Origin: Ruegeria sp. EL01
GTDB taxonomy: Bacteria; Pseudomonadota; Alphaproteobacteria; Rhodobacterales; Rhodobacteraceae
Length of the DNA: 64,000 bases
Reading direction: 5' to 3'
Assembly (NCBI RefSeq): GCF_900313035.1
Contig: NZ_OMPS01000041.1
Span: 124,001 to 188,000 of the forward strand
Positions 36,615 to 46,014 of this stretch are shown piece after piece (position 1 is the stretch's first letter; every line of letters starts with the position of its first letter). A program made the position numbers and the translations under genes. Below the pieces are notes generated by a model. It made no database searches. It was not told the DNA's origin and saw only the letters and a list, made by a program, of their open reading frames with translations.

Positions 36615-37496
36615 TCACCGTAAAGACGTCACGACGGCGCGCAATGCCGCAACCGTTGGCAATTCGGGATCGCGCGTGAGGGTCGCCAGACAAATCGGTT
36701 TACTTACAACAGGATCGACCAACGGCAGTACCTTTGTACCCTTCAGTTCGCCCAACGCCCGCACCAGAACGCGCGGCACAACGGTTGCGGCCAAGCCTTC
36801 GCGGGCCATAACCATCGAGGCCGTAAACCCGCTGGTTTCAGCCACGACATGCGGATGAAGACCCTGCTCTGCAAAGATCCGATCCAGAATGCGCCGATTC
36901 TGCATTTGCGGTTCCAGCAGGCTGATCGGAAACTCAGCCACCCGAGCCCACGGGATCGGCCCGGTCTCATCCGTCATGTGCGAGGGAACCAACAAGACAT
37001 ATGTCTCTTCATACAACGGCTGAACCTGACGCAAATCGGTACCAATACTATCGCCATATGTCACGCCCGCATCCAGACTGCCCTCATCCAGCCGATGCTG
37101 AATGGCATTGGCCGACATGGTTTCGATCCGGGACAGGATACGTGGATGGGCCTGCTGCAGTCGTTTGATCAATCGACCTGTAAAAGCGGTCGCCGTCGGG
37201 ATCACGCCGAGAATTAGCGTCCCGGTGATTTCACCCCGGGTTGCCAATACTTGCTGCTCCAGCGCTTTGGCATCGTCCAGAATGCGTCGTGCACGGCGAA
37301 CAATCATCTCGCCTTCTTCGGTCAGGCCCTGAAACCGATTGGCCCGGCGCACGATGGACACACCCAACCGATCTTCGAGATTGCGGATGCGCATTGAAAA
37401 CGCAGGCTGAGATATCCCGCACTCCTCGGCCGCCCTGGCAAAGTGTCGGTGCCGCGCCAAGGCGCTGAGCAATTGCAGGTCGCGAATCTCGATCAC
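36615..37496 (-). CDS. LysR family transcriptional regulator of formate dehydrogenase
   Basis: A 293-residue regulator: the N-terminal winged helix-turn-helix (IRDLQLLSALARHRHFARAAEECGIS start, residues 3-60) and a C-terminal effector domain from about 90. It starts with GTG at 37496. Its position directly before fdsGB, on the same strand with an 86-base gap, matches the FdsR/formate-linked LysR genes seen in related species, so control of formate oxidation is the likely role. OxyR-like features are present (similar length and hydrophobic strands), but without the paired redox cysteines. Confidence 0.88.
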   Translation of the reverse strand: MIEIRDLQLLSALARHRHFARAAEECGISQPAFSMRIRNLEDRLGVSIVRRANRFQGLTEEGEMIVRRARRILDDAKALEQQVLATRGEITGTLILGVIPTATAFTGRLIKRLQQAHPRILSRIETMSANAIQHRLDEGSLDAGVTYGDSIGTDLRQVQPLYEETYVLLVPSHMTDETGPIPWARVAEFPISLLEPQMQNRRILDRIFAEQGLHPHVVAETSGFTASMVMAREGLAATVVPRVLVRALGELKGTKVLPLVDPVVSKPICLATLTRDPELPTVAALRAVVTSLR

Positions 37497-37566
37497 TCTG
37501 GGCCTCGGTGTGCTGACAGCTGGGGCAGGATAACTTTCTCTGGCTGCAGCGAAAGACCTTTAATGA

Positions 37567-38664
37567 TCAGGTATTGAACAAGAAGTGCATAACGTCGCCA
37601 TCCTTGACGACATAGCCTTTGCCTTCGGCCCGCATCTTGCCGGCCTCTTTGGCGCCCTGTTCCCCATTGGCTGTGATATAATCATCGTAGGCAATGGTTT
37701 CGGCGCGGATGAAACCTTTTTCGAAGTCACCGTGAATCACGCCAGCCGCCTGCGGCGCAGCAGTGCCTGTCCGAATGGTCCATGCGCGGGCCTCTTTCGG
37801 GCCAACGGTGAAATAGGTTTCCAGCTTGAGCAAATCGTAACCAGCGCGGATCAGGCGGTCGAGACCGGGCTCTTCCAGACCCATTTCCTCAAGGAACATC
37901 TGGGCTTCGTCCTGTTCCAGCAGGCTGATCTCTTCTTCGATCTTTGCGCTGATGATGACATGGGAATTGCCCTGCGCGGCGGCCATTTCGGCAACGCGGG
38001 TCGAGTATTCATTGCCTTCTACGGCTTCTTCTTCGGACACGTTGCAGACATACAGAACCGGCTTGGTGGTCAGCAGCTGCAGCATCTTCCAGGCTTTTGA
38101 ATCCTCATCGCTGACTTCGACCAGACGCGCGGGCTTGCCACCTTCCAGCATTGCCTGCGCTTCGGCCAACAAACGCTCCTGCTGTTGGGCTTCTTTGTCG
38201 TTGCCTTTCAGCTTGCGCACCAGGTTTGCGCGACGTTTTTCGATGCTTTCCAAATCCGCCAGCATCAACTCGGTCTCGATGGTGTCAGCATCTGCCACCG
38301 GATCAACGCGTCCGTCCACATGGGTCACATCGCCATCTTCGAAACACCGCAAAACATGGGCAATTGCGTCGGTTTCGCGGATGTTGGCAAGGAACTGGTT
38401 GCCCAGCCCTTCCCCCTGCGAGGCTCCTTTGACCAGGCCTGCAATATCTACAAAGGTCATTCGTGTCGGGATGATCTGCTTCGAACTCGCAATCGCCGCC
38501 AGCTTATCCAGACGGTCATCAGGCACGGCCACGTCGCCCACATTGGGTTCAATCGTGCAGAACGGGAAATTCGCTGCCTGTGCGGCCGCGGTTTTGGTCA
38601 GCGCATTGAAGAGGGTCGACTTGCCCACGTTCGGCAAACCCACGATTCCCATTTTAAAGCCCAT
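37567..38664 (-). CDS. ychF: Redox-regulated ATPase/GTPase YchF
   Basis: Obg-family P-loop protein of 365 residues, ATP-preferring in E. coli, linked to ribosome and stress response. Walker A is GLPNVGKST (9-17), the switch regions include [20 protein letters not shown] (about 70-89), and a C-terminal TGS domain follows coiled-coil helices. Start: ATG at 38664 after AGGAGACCATC; an open frame 69 bases longer has no ribosome site. Commonly near pth in proteobacteria; here pth is 4 kb away on the other strand. Confidence 0.96.
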   Translation of the reverse strand: MGFKMGIVGLPNVGKSTLFNALTKTAAAQAANFPFCTIEPNVGDVAVPDDRLDKLAAIASSKQIIPTRMTFVDIAGLVKGASQGEGLGNQFLANIRETDAIAHVLRCFEDGDVTHVDGRVDPVADADTIETELMLADLESIEKRRANLVRKLKGNDKEAQQQERLLAEAQAMLEGGKPARLVEVSDEDSKAWKMLQLLTTKPVLYVCNVSEEEAVEGNEYSTRVAEMAAAQGNSHVIISAKIEEEISLLEQDEAQMFLEEMGLEEPGLDRLIRAGYDLLKLETYFTVGPKEARAWTIRTGTAAPQAAGVIHGDFEKGFIRAETIAYDDYITANGEQGAKEAGKMRAEGKGYVVKDGDVMHFLFNT

Positions 38665-38842
38665 GATGGTCTCCTGATGCCATTCGCGGCTGCTTCTAGG
38701 CAGGTCCGGGTCGATGCGCAAGCGGTTGGGCAAGCGACGCTCAATTGAGCCTGTTAGGACACATCACAAAATTGTTCGGTAGTTTTCGATGTTTGTGTCC
38801 TTGTGCAATTTGAAAAATGCGCCTTAAAGTCACCACTTAGCG

Positions 38843-38860
38843 AACAACAACAACAACAAC
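38843..38860 (+). repeat. (AAC)6 trinucleotide repeat in the PagL-like gene's leader
   Basis: Six perfect copies of AAC end 16 bases before the ATG at 38877. The start has no strong purine-rich ribosome site (only GACAG/GATTGAT). An unstructured CAA/AAC stretch could aid ribosome access, or may change length between strains. Nothing similar is seen before other genes here. Confidence 0.9.
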
Positions 38861-38876
38861 TTACTGACAGATTGAT

Positions 38877-39365
38877 ATGAAGACACTCCTTCTAGTTTCC
38901 GCTGCGGCCATTGGCGCCGCAACCGCCGCGCCTGCCCAATCCATCGTTTTTGGTGCCGGATATGCAGATTATTCGGACAGTATGTCCGAGGATCAGGCTA
39001 TTTTGTCGCTGGAATACCAACACAGTCCCTTTCATCAGGCGACACGGTTCAGTGCCGCTTGGGGCGCTGCTTTGTCGGTCGACACTGACGGCGACACACA
39101 TATCGGCGCTGGTCTGATCGGCGTCTATACGCTGGGTGATCGCTGGTTTGTCGAGGGCAGCGTCATGCCCGGGTACTATGACGAAGGAAATGATCTGAAC
39201 GATCTGGGCGGCAGCTTTCAGATCCGCAGCCTTCTGGGCCTTGGCTACACGCTGAACGGCGGCAACAAAGTTTCAGTTGCAGTCACCCATAAATCCAATG
39301 CCAGCACCCAGGACGAAAACCCCGGGGTGAACGCTCTTTTACTGCGGTATCATTACGCGTTCTGA
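38877..39365 (+). CDS. PagL-like acyloxyacyl hydrolase / outer-membrane barrel
   Basis: A 162-residue secreted barrel: signal peptide 1-20 (MKTLLLVSAAAIGAATAAPA), then alternating strands ending in the aromatic YHYAF. The segment THKSNAST places His138 and Ser140 one residue apart, as in the PagL active site, and NPG follows. The glutamate that PagL has 12 residues after the serine is Asn152 here, so lipid A deacylation is doubtful or uses another acid. Function otherwise unknown. Outer membrane, judging from signal and barrel. Confidence 0.65.
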   Translation: MKTLLLVSAAAIGAATAAPAQSIVFGAGYADYSDSMSEDQAILSLEYQHSPFHQATRFSAAWGAALSVDTDGDTHIGAGLIGVYTLGDRWFVEGSVMPGYYDEGNDLNDLGGSFQIRSLLGLGYTLNGGNKVSVAVTHKSNASTQDENPGVNALLLRYHYAF

Positions 39366-39444
39366 TCCAATCGCGCCGAGGCGGGATTGATTTTCGGTCA
39401 AAGTTTCTGCACATCAGGTCGAAACCCGTTTGCAAGGACATCCG

Positions 39445-40236
39445 ATGAGCCGTATCGACGCGAAGTTTGCTGCACTGAAAGCCGAAGATAAAAAAGCCTT
39501 TGTGGCCTATGTCATGGCCGGAGACCCTGACTACGAAACCTCGCTTGAGGTGGTCAAGGGTTTGCCGGCGGCTGGCGTCGATGTGATCGAACTGGGCCTG
39601 CCCTTCACCGACCCAATGGCGGATGGCCCTACGATTCAGCTGGCTGGACAACGTGCATTGGACGGCGGCATGACGTTGCAACGAACGTTGGATCTGGCGC
39701 GCGCATTCCGCGAAACCGACGACACGACGCCGATTGTGATGATGGGATATTACAATCCGATCTACAGCCGCGGCGTTGAGACGTTTCTACAGGATGCAAA
39801 AGCCTCAGGGATCGATGGGTTAATTGTTGTTGACCTGCCACCGGAAGAAGATGACGAGCTGTGCCTGCCCGCGCAGGCGGCCGGTTTGAACTTCATCCGC
39901 CTGGCGACACCCACAACGGATAACAAGCGCCTGCCCCGGGTACTGCAGAACACCTCGGGCTTTGTGTACTACGTGTCAATCACGGGCATCACCGGAGCGG
40001 CCGAGGCAGAAGCCCAGAATGTCGGGCCCGAGGTTGCGCGGATCAAATCGCAGACTGACCTTCCGGTGATCGTCGGGTTCGGGATCAACACACCGGAAAA
40101 GTCACGCACCATTGCTAGCGTGGCGGATGGCGCTGTTGTGGGCTCGGCCATCGTCAGCCAAATCGGGGCCGGAAAGTCGGTCGCCGAAGTTCTGGCGTTT
40201 GTCAAAACACTATCCGACGGAGCCCACTCAGCCTGA
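39445..40236 (+). CDS. trpA: Tryptophan synthase alpha chain
   Basis: Cleaves indole-3-glycerol phosphate to indole, which TrpB then uses. 263 residues. The catalytic pair sits at Glu49 (DVIELGLPF) and Asp60 (DPMADGP), exactly the family's positions. Start: ATG at 39445 after AAGGACATCCG, not the TTG at 39430. Unlike the usual trpB-trpA order, its partner gene is 6 kb away on the other strand. A strong terminator follows. Confidence 0.97.
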   Translation: MSRIDAKFAALKAEDKKAFVAYVMAGDPDYETSLEVVKGLPAAGVDVIELGLPFTDPMADGPTIQLAGQRALDGGMTLQRTLDLARAFRETDDTTPIVMMGYYNPIYSRGVETFLQDAKASGIDGLIVVDLPPEEDDELCLPAQAAGLNFIRLATPTTDNKRLPRVLQNTSGFVYYVSITGITGAAEAEAQNVGPEVARIKSQTDLPVIVGFGINTPEKSRTIASVADGAVVGSAIVSQIGAGKSVAEVLAFVKTLSDGAHSA

Positions 40237-40266
40237 CCAAACGACACATAATGCTGACGACCCTTC

Positions 40267-40301
40267 AGCCGCAGTTAGCCTCAGGTCAACTGCGGCTTTT
40301 T
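40267..40301 (+). terminator. Intrinsic terminator after trpA
   Basis: AGCCGCAGTT (40267-40276) pairs with AACTGCGGCT (40288-40297) over an 11-base loop; TTTTT follows directly. Confidence 0.88.
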
Positions 40302-40320
40302 GATACCCGGACGGCGTTGC

Positions 40321-40357
40321 GGTTAGTTGAAAAAATTGGTAATAAAACCTAACCAAT
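40321..40357. promoter_or_regulatory. Nested inverted repeats before lldD, likely operator
   Basis: ATTGGT (40335-40340) mirrors ACCAAT (40352-40357), and GGTTAG (40321-40326) mirrors CTAACC (40349-40354). The right half-sites end 19 bases before the lldD ATG. The TTGGT/ACCAA half-sites resemble those of GntR-type lactate and acid regulators, but the spacing is wider than the usual operator, so the regulator's family is uncertain. Confidence 0.45.
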
Positions 40358-40376
40358 ATCACCAAGGCTATGTGTA

Positions 40377-41543
40377 ATGCCCGTCATCACCACAATCGAA
40401 GACCTGAAACGCCTCTACCAGCGCCGTGTGCCCCGGATGTTCTATGACTACGCCGAAAGCGGAAGCTGGACGGAACAAACGTTTCGGGAAAACACTTCGG
40501 ATTTCGAAAAGATTCGCCTGCGTCAGCGGATCGCTGTGGATATGGCAGGGCGTTCAACCGCGTCTCAGATGATTGGCGAAGATGTTTCGATGCCTGTTGC
40601 GCTTGCACCTGTGGGCCTGACCGGGATGCAGCACGCTGATGGTGAGATGAAAGCCGCCAAGGCCGCCGAGGAATTCGGCGTGCCCTTTACCCTTTCGACA
40701 ATGTCGATCAATTCAATCGAGGATGTGGCAGGCCACACCAACAAGCCGTTCTGGTTTCAGCTATATACGATGAAGGACGACGACTACATCAGCCGTCTGA
40801 TCCAACGCGCCAAGGATGCCAAATGTTCGGCACTTGTGATCACGCTGGACCTGCAAATCTTGGGGCAACGGCATAAAGACCTGAAAAACGGGTTGTCTGC
40901 CCCGCCGAAACTGACCGCAAAAACCATCGCAAACCTGATGACCAAATGGGCTTGGGGCATTGAGATGCTCGGAGCTCATCGCCGAGAGTTCGGAAACATA
41001 GTGGGCCATGCCGAAGGCGTTTCGGACGCTTCATCGCTGGGCGCGTGGACAGCAGAGCAGTTTGACCCAAGCCTGGATTGGACCAAGGTGGGAAAACTGA
41101 TGGAACAATGGGGCGGTAAGGTCATTCTGAAGGGAATACTGGACGCCGAGGATGCCAAGATGGCGGCAAAACTGGGTGCTGACGCCATCGTTGTGTCGAA
41201 CCATGGAGGTCGCCAGTTGGACGGTGCACTTAGTTCGATCCGCATGCTGCCGGAAATCCTGGATGCGGTCGGAGACGTCGTTGAAGTACACATGGACAGC
41301 GGGATCCGTTCCGGACAGGACGTACTGAAGGCGTTGGCCTTGGGGGCCAAAGGCACATATATCGGCCGCGCGTTTGTCTATGGTTTAGGTGCTATGGGGC
41401 AAAAAGGTGTGACCACCGCTCTCGAGGTGATCGAAAAGGAACTGGACACCACAATGGCTCTATGCGGTGAGCGAAACGTCGGCGATTTGGGGCGGCATAA
41501 TCTGCTGATCCCAGAAGATTTTGGCGGGCGCTGGCAGGATTGA
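40377..41543 (+). CDS. lldD: FMN-dependent L-lactate dehydrogenase (alpha-hydroxyacid oxidase family)
   Basis: Oxidises L-lactate to pyruvate and passes electrons to the membrane chain. 388 residues with a TIM-barrel FMN fold: the N-terminal PRMFYDYAESGSW, the FMN-contact LAPVGLTGMQ near 76 and LSTMSINSIEDVA near 103, and the active-site histidine in SNHGGRQLDG near 280 followed by the FMN phosphate site IGRAFVYGLGAMG near 325. No transport or regulatory gene for lactate is adjacent. Related glycolate or mandelate enzymes share these motifs, but overall similarity favours lactate. Confidence 0.88.
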   Translation: MPVITTIEDLKRLYQRRVPRMFYDYAESGSWTEQTFRENTSDFEKIRLRQRIAVDMAGRSTASQMIGEDVSMPVALAPVGLTGMQHADGEMKAAKAAEEFGVPFTLSTMSINSIEDVAGHTNKPFWFQLYTMKDDDYISRLIQRAKDAKCSALVITLDLQILGQRHKDLKNGLSAPPKLTAKTIANLMTKWAWGIEMLGAHRREFGNIVGHAEGVSDASSLGAWTAEQFDPSLDWTKVGKLMEQWGGKVILKGILDAEDAKMAAKLGADAIVVSNHGGRQLDGALSSIRMLPEILDAVGDVVEVHMDSGIRSGQDVLKALALGAKGTYIGRAFVYGLGAMGQKGVTTALEVIEKELDTTMALCGERNVGDLGRHNLLIPEDFGGRWQD

Positions 41544-41664
41544 TCTGTCTTTGCGTCTGACCACCTAAAAATCGCTTTCCAAACCCAATGAATCAAGCTA
41601 TGGACGCCGCTTCACGCGGGCATACAGCCTTGGAGGATGCCCGCCCTAACATTGGAGATATATC

Positions 41665-42315
41665 ATGGCTGGTGAGATTCCTGATCTCGTAGCTCTGGAA
41701 CGGACGGGGACAGGCAAGGGCGCCGCTCGTCAAACACGCCGCGACGGCATGGTTCCGGGCGTTGTATTTGGCGGCGACAAAGACCCGCTGACAATCCAGA
41801 TCCCGTTCAACGAACTGTTCAAGCGCCTGAAAGCGGGCCGGTTCAAGTCGACGTTGTGGAACCTGAAGGTTGAAGGCCACGAAGACGTGCGCGTTATCTG
41901 CCGCGACGTTCAGCGTGACATCGTCAAAGACCTGCCGACGCACCTGGACCTGATGCGCCTGCGTCGGACCACCAAGATCGCGTTGTTCATCCCGGTTGAG
42001 TTCATCAACGAAGAAGAAGCTCCCGGCGTCAAGAAGGGCGGCGTTGTAACCGTTGTCCGTCCGGAAGTTGAACTGGTCTGCACAGCCGGTGATATCCCTG
42101 AAAAGATCACCGTCGATCTGACCGGCATGAACATCAACGACGTTGCAACCATTTCGTCGGTTGAGCTGCCAGCTGGCACCAAGCCGACCATCGACCGTGA
42201 CTTCGTGATCGCCAATATCTCGGCACCGACAGGTCTGGCAACAGACGACGATGAAGAAGAAGAAGTCGCAGCTGACGAAGTCGAAGTCGTCGGACAGGAC
42301 GAAGAAGAAGAATAA
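41665..42315 (+). CDS. rplY: 50S ribosomal protein L25 (CTC type)
   Basis: Binds 5S rRNA. The 216-residue protein has an N-terminal L25 domain (residues 1-95, with [20 protein letters not shown]) and the C-terminal TL5/CTC beta domain; it ends in a strongly acidic tail of Asp/Glu residues (from about 190) typical of alphaproteobacterial members. A clear GGAGATATATC precedes the ATG. It is followed by a terminator, then by pth, the usual gene pair. Confidence 0.96.
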   Translation: MAGEIPDLVALERTGTGKGAARQTRRDGMVPGVVFGGDKDPLTIQIPFNELFKRLKAGRFKSTLWNLKVEGHEDVRVICRDVQRDIVKDLPTHLDLMRLRRTTKIALFIPVEFINEEEAPGVKKGGVVTVVRPEVELVCTAGDIPEKITVDLTGMNINDVATISSVELPAGTKPTIDRDFVIANISAPTGLATDDDEEEEVAADEVEVVGQDEEEE

Positions 42316-42345
42316 ATCCGGATACCATTATCCAGATTTTCTGAC

Positions 42346-42371
42346 GGGGCTCTTTTTAGAGCCCCTATTTT
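42346..42371 (+). terminator. Intrinsic terminator after rplY
   Basis: GGGGCTC (42346-42352) and GAGCCCC (42359-42365) form a stem with a T-rich loop, followed by TATTTT. The stem lies 30 bases after the rplY stop, so pth has its own promoter or depends on read-through. Confidence 0.75.
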
Positions 42372-42533
42372 ATTGCAACCTTGATGTCCACCTCACGTCT
42401 GTTTGCCCGGCTTCTTCAGCCGACCAAAACCTCGCAGCCGCTCACCGCGTGTTTTTCAAAGTGGCGCATCTGGATTTCCGATCAAAATCCGGGCATGAGG
42501 GGGCAGACGAACCTAGACCTGTGGAACAGCGCC

Positions 42534-43217
42534 ATGAAACTTTTTGTCGGACTGGGAAATCCGGGGCAAAAATATGCCCGGAACCGGCACAATATTGGCT
42601 TCATGGCCTTGGACCAAATCGCCGACGATCATGGGTTTGGCCCGTGGAAATCAAAGTTTCAGGGCGACATCACCGAAGGCCGCTTAGGCTCTGAGAAAAT
42701 CCTGCTGCTAAAGCCGCAAACCTTCATGAACCGTTCAGGCCAGTCCGTGGGCGAAGCGATGCGGTTTTACAAGCTCGACTCGACCGACGTGACAGTCTTT
42801 CACGATGAACTGGATCTAGTCCCCGGCAAGGTGCGCGTCAAAGCGGGCGGCGGTCATGCCGGGCACAATGGGTTACGCTCGATCCATGAACATATCGGCG
42901 CGGCCTACGACCGGGTTCGGTTGGGTATCGGGCACCCTGGCCGAAAGGAAATGGTCTCACCCTATGTGCTGAGTGATTTTGCAAAATCCGAGGGCGACTG
43001 GCTGAGCAAGCTATTGCGCGGTGTTTCGGACGGTGCCAATTATTTAGCACAGGATGAAGGCGGGAAATTCATGAATGCGGTCGCCTTGCGCACTGCCCCG
43101 GCGCGGTCATCCAAGACCGCTACCCCCGCCAAGACCGATCCCAAACCTGAAGCAAAGCCTGAACCGCTGAACGATGATCGTTCAACCATGCAGAAGCTTC
43201 TGGACAAGTTCAAATAG
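42534..43217 (+). CDS. pth: Peptidyl-tRNA hydrolase
   Basis: Releases tRNA from prematurely dropped peptidyl-tRNA. 227 residues from the ATG at 42534 ([23 protein letters not shown]); His19 and the FHDELDL aspartate near 90 are the catalytic pair, and [12 protein letters not shown] near 108 is conserved. A frame open from 42381 adds 51 codons of no similarity and is rejected. A C-terminal extension of about 35 residues, rich in Lys, Pro and Ala, follows the core, as is common in alphaproteobacteria. Confidence 0.96.
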   Translation: MKLFVGLGNPGQKYARNRHNIGFMALDQIADDHGFGPWKSKFQGDITEGRLGSEKILLLKPQTFMNRSGQSVGEAMRFYKLDSTDVTVFHDELDLVPGKVRVKAGGGHAGHNGLRSIHEHIGAAYDRVRLGIGHPGRKEMVSPYVLSDFAKSEGDWLSKLLRGVSDGANYLAQDEGGKFMNAVALRTAPARSSKTATPAKTDPKPEAKPEPLNDDRSTMQKLLDKFK

Positions 43218-43299
43218 GCGCGCCTGACCTTTCCGCAACGTCTTGATTGCGGATTGAACCGTCCCGCGTTCCAATGCTGACCGAAGAGGGAGGCATCAT

Positions 43300-44463
43300 A
43301 TGAAAACGGTTATCAAGTGGCTGCTGCGGATTGTTCTGGCACTGGGACTGGCCGCTGTCGTTGTCGGCATTTGGAAACGCGAAGAGATACAGCGCCTGAT
43401 GGCTGTGAACTCGCTGTTTTCCGAAGAAAAGATTGTCCACAACTTTTCGCATATGAACGAGGCTTTCCTGACAGTTGATTTGCCGCGCGGCAATGCACCC
43501 ACGTCAGAGCTGTCATATGGCGCCGGATTTGAGCTGCCCGAAGGCACCGATACCTGGATCGACGAGCGGTCCGTCACGTCATTGCTGGTGATGCAGGACG
43601 GGCGCATCCGGTTCGAGGAATACTATTTGGGTACCGCGCCCGAAGACCGGCGGATCTCGTGGTCGGTTGCCAAAAGCTATCTGTCTGCCCTGCTCGGGGT
43701 TCTGATGAACGAAGGCGCGATCGCGTCGCTGGACGACCGGGTCGTCGACTACGCCCCTCAGCTGAACGGCAGCGCCTACGAGGACGCAACGATCCGAAAT
43801 GTGCTGAACATGGCCAGCGGCGTCACTTTCGATGAGGACTACCTGGACCCAAAATCTGACATCAACCGTATGGGCCGAGTCGTAGCGTTGGGTGGAGAGT
43901 TGGATGATTTTGCAGCCTCGCTGCAGGAAAGCTTCGCGACCCCGGGTGAAACCTGGCAATACGTGTCGATCGACACTCATGTGATTGGCATGGTGATCCG
44001 CGGAGCAACTGGACGCGGCGTGTCCGAGCTGATGACCGAAAAGATCATTCAACCACTGGGCCTGGAACGCGACGGTTACTACATCACCGACGGGGCTGGG
44101 GTGGCATTTGTGCTGGGCGGATTGAACTTTACTACCCGAGATTTTGCTCGTTTCGGGCAAATGATCCTTCAGGACGGTATACATAACGGGCAACAACTTG
44201 TGCCAGCAGAATGGATCGCCGAGGCGACACGCGCCAGCGCACCGACCCAACCTGACCAGACAGGCTATGGCTATCAGTGGTGGATACCCGTTGGCGCGCA
44301 CGACGGAGAGTTCCTGGCGCGCGGTGTTTATGGACAGTACATATACTTTGATCAGCCTCGCGGCGTGCTGATCGTCACAACCGGAGCGGACCGAAAATTC
44401 CGCGCGCCGGGTGTTAACACCCAGAATATCGAAATGTTCCGCAATATCACCCGAAACCTGTAA
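43300..44463 (+). CDS. Serine hydrolase of the beta-lactamase/class C family
   Basis: Membrane-anchored hydrolase of 387 residues: a transmembrane helix at 7-23, then a periplasmic domain. The catalytic SxxK is Ser122-Val-Ala-Lys125 in ISWSVAKSY; WQYVSIDTH near 220 occupies the tyrosine motif region and GYGYQWW near 320 is typical of esterase-like members (6-aminohexanoate-dimer hydrolase and EstB groups). True beta-lactam resistance is unlikely, since the third motif is absent. The substrate is unknown. DUF2237 follows nine bases after the stop. Confidence 0.85.
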   Translation: MKTVIKWLLRIVLALGLAAVVVGIWKREEIQRLMAVNSLFSEEKIVHNFSHMNEAFLTVDLPRGNAPTSELSYGAGFELPEGTDTWIDERSVTSLLVMQDGRIRFEEYYLGTAPEDRRISWSVAKSYLSALLGVLMNEGAIASLDDRVVDYAPQLNGSAYEDATIRNVLNMASGVTFDEDYLDPKSDINRMGRVVALGGELDDFAASLQESFATPGETWQYVSIDTHVIGMVIRGATGRGVSELMTEKIIQPLGLERDGYYITDGAGVAFVLGGLNFTTRDFARFGQMILQDGIHNGQQLVPAEWIAEATRASAPTQPDQTGYGYQWWIPVGAHDGEFLARGVYGQYIYFDQPRGVLIVTTGADRKFRAPGVNTQNIEMFRNITRNL

Positions 44464-44472
44464 GATGCACCT

Positions 44473-44850
44473 ATGCAAAAGCAAGACAGTGTAAATGTAC
44501 TTGGGGGCGTATTGGCCCCCTGCTCTCGCGATCCGCTGACGGGTTTCTTTCGGGATGGCGCCTGCAACACCTGTCCCGAAGATCAAGGCAGCCATACCGT
44601 CTGCGTCGTCATGACGGCCGAGTTTTTGGCGTTTTCAAAATATGTCGGCAATGACCTGAGCACCCCACGACCCGAGTTCGACTTTGCCGGTCTCAACCCC
44701 GGTGACAGTTGGTGCCTGTGCGCCAGCCGGTTTCTGCAGGCCCATGACGAAGGCTGCGCGCCCAAAGTGCAGCTTGAGGCCACGCACAAGCGCGCATTGG
44801 AGATTGTTCCGCTGGCCATTCTGCGTGAACACTCGGTCAGCGTGGATTGA
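44473..44850 (+). CDS. DUF2237 family protein
   Basis: A small cytosolic protein of 125 residues with the DUF2237 pattern: VLGGVLAPCSRDPLTGFFRDGAC at the N-terminus, TVCVVMT near 45, and NPGDSWCLCASRF near 75. The conserved cysteines (residues 17, 31, 34, 44 and near 81-83) suggest metal binding or structure. Function unknown. It lies nine bases after the hydrolase gene, so probably transcribed with it. Confidence 0.88.
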   Translation: MQKQDSVNVLGGVLAPCSRDPLTGFFRDGACNTCPEDQGSHTVCVVMTAEFLAFSKYVGNDLSTPRPEFDFAGLNPGDSWCLCASRFLQAHDEGCAPKVQLEATHKRALEIVPLAILREHSVSVD

Positions 44851-44935
44851 CGCCGGGTTCAGAATACTCTTTATGGCCCATAGCCAGCCAACATTCATTT
44901 CAGCCAGCCCAAATGATGAACGAATGAGGTTTGAC

Positions 44936-45256
44936 ATGAGCTTTATTGCCATGAACCGCTTCAAGGTCCGCCCGGGCAGCGAAGCAGATTTCGAAAACGT
45001 CTGGAAAGAGCGTGAGAGCCGCCTGAACGAACTATAGGGGTTTCAGGAGTTCCGCTTGTTGAAAGGACCGGAAGGGGACGGTTATCGCCTTTATTCCAGC
45101 CATGTCATATGGGACTGCCGCGAAGACTTTGAGACATCGACCAAATCGGAACAGTTCCGCAATGCGCATAAGAACGCCGGAAGCAGCAAAACCCAATCCG
45201 CGCTGATGGGGCCGCCGCAGTTCGAAGGGTTCGAAACCGTCCTGCACGAAGGCTGA
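44936..45256 (+). pseudogene. Antibiotic-biosynthesis-monooxygenase-type (HmoB-like) protein, stop codon inside
   Basis: The reading frame from the ATG at 44936 is a ferredoxin-like ABM domain (SFIAMNRFKVRPGSEADFENVWKER start) related to haem-degrading monooxygenases. A TAG at 45035-45037, after RLNEL, interrupts it in the middle; beyond it GFQEFRLLKGPEGDGYRLYSS continues in the same frame to 45256. The second half shows no other change. Read-through or sequencing error are possible; as written it cannot make the full 106-residue protein. Confidence 0.8.
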
Positions 45257-45337
45257 CACGGTCCAGATCGGAGAACGGGACTGGTTACGGGATTGTTAGT
45301 TTCCGATCAAAACACACACGGCAAGCGGCTCGGGCGC

Positions 45338-45966
45338 TTAAACCGCTCGGGCCAGGTATCCCCGCGACGTGCGCGACGGAGGGCCGGTCGGGAAACTGTG
45401 TTGCGTTTCCAGAAGCCAACCTGATTCTGCGAGCATTTCAGCAACCTTCTCCGGCCTGTAAGAGCGATGACGCCATTGAAACCAAATGATGGCGTTGCAC
45501 CAATGCGGCTTACTAACAACAAGCCAGAGCTTGGCGGGTGGGGCAGCCAAATCGCGCATTTGGCGCAGTGCTGATATCGGGTCTTGGCAGTGCTCCAAAA
45601 CATGTGCGGCTAACACGCAGTCAAAGGGGTCGGTCGACCGAAAATCTTCTAACCGTGTTCTGACGGTTTTCGCAGCTACACCCCTGCGACCCAACACCTG
45701 TTCCGCTCGCTTCAACATCTTGCCAGAGGGCTCCATCAGGGTGACCTGACCCTCAGAACGTATTACTGCCGCGCATCGGCGAAGGCGCCAGTGCCGCACC
45801 CGACGTCCAGTACATTGCTTCCAAGGTCTTCAGGCGACCCTGCAGAGAGAAAACCCAAATAAGCGTCGAAGTAGCCAAGCAGCCGCATCTTGTCCGCCCA
45901 CCCTCGGGCGACGGCGTCATACTTTTGGTCAAGCCGCGTTGGAATGGATGACGATGAATCGCGCAT
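45338..45966 (-). pseudogene. Class I SAM-dependent methyltransferase, frameshifted
   Basis: Starts at the ATG at 45966, with the SAM site NVLDVGCGTGAFADA near residue 50-65, then reaches TAA at 45765-45763. The next frame continues from about 45771 with AAVIRSEGQVTLMEPSGKMLKRA and runs to 45338, including LAAHVLEHC, the usual motif IV region. A frame change of one base in GATGCGCGGCAG, right after motif I, would restore about 209 codons. No substrate can be assigned. It follows trpB at 48 bases, same strand. Confidence 0.82.
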
Positions 45967-46014
45967 GCCACAAAGCCTGTCACGAAACGCGCCTGACGCA
46001 AAGCCCGGATGGGT

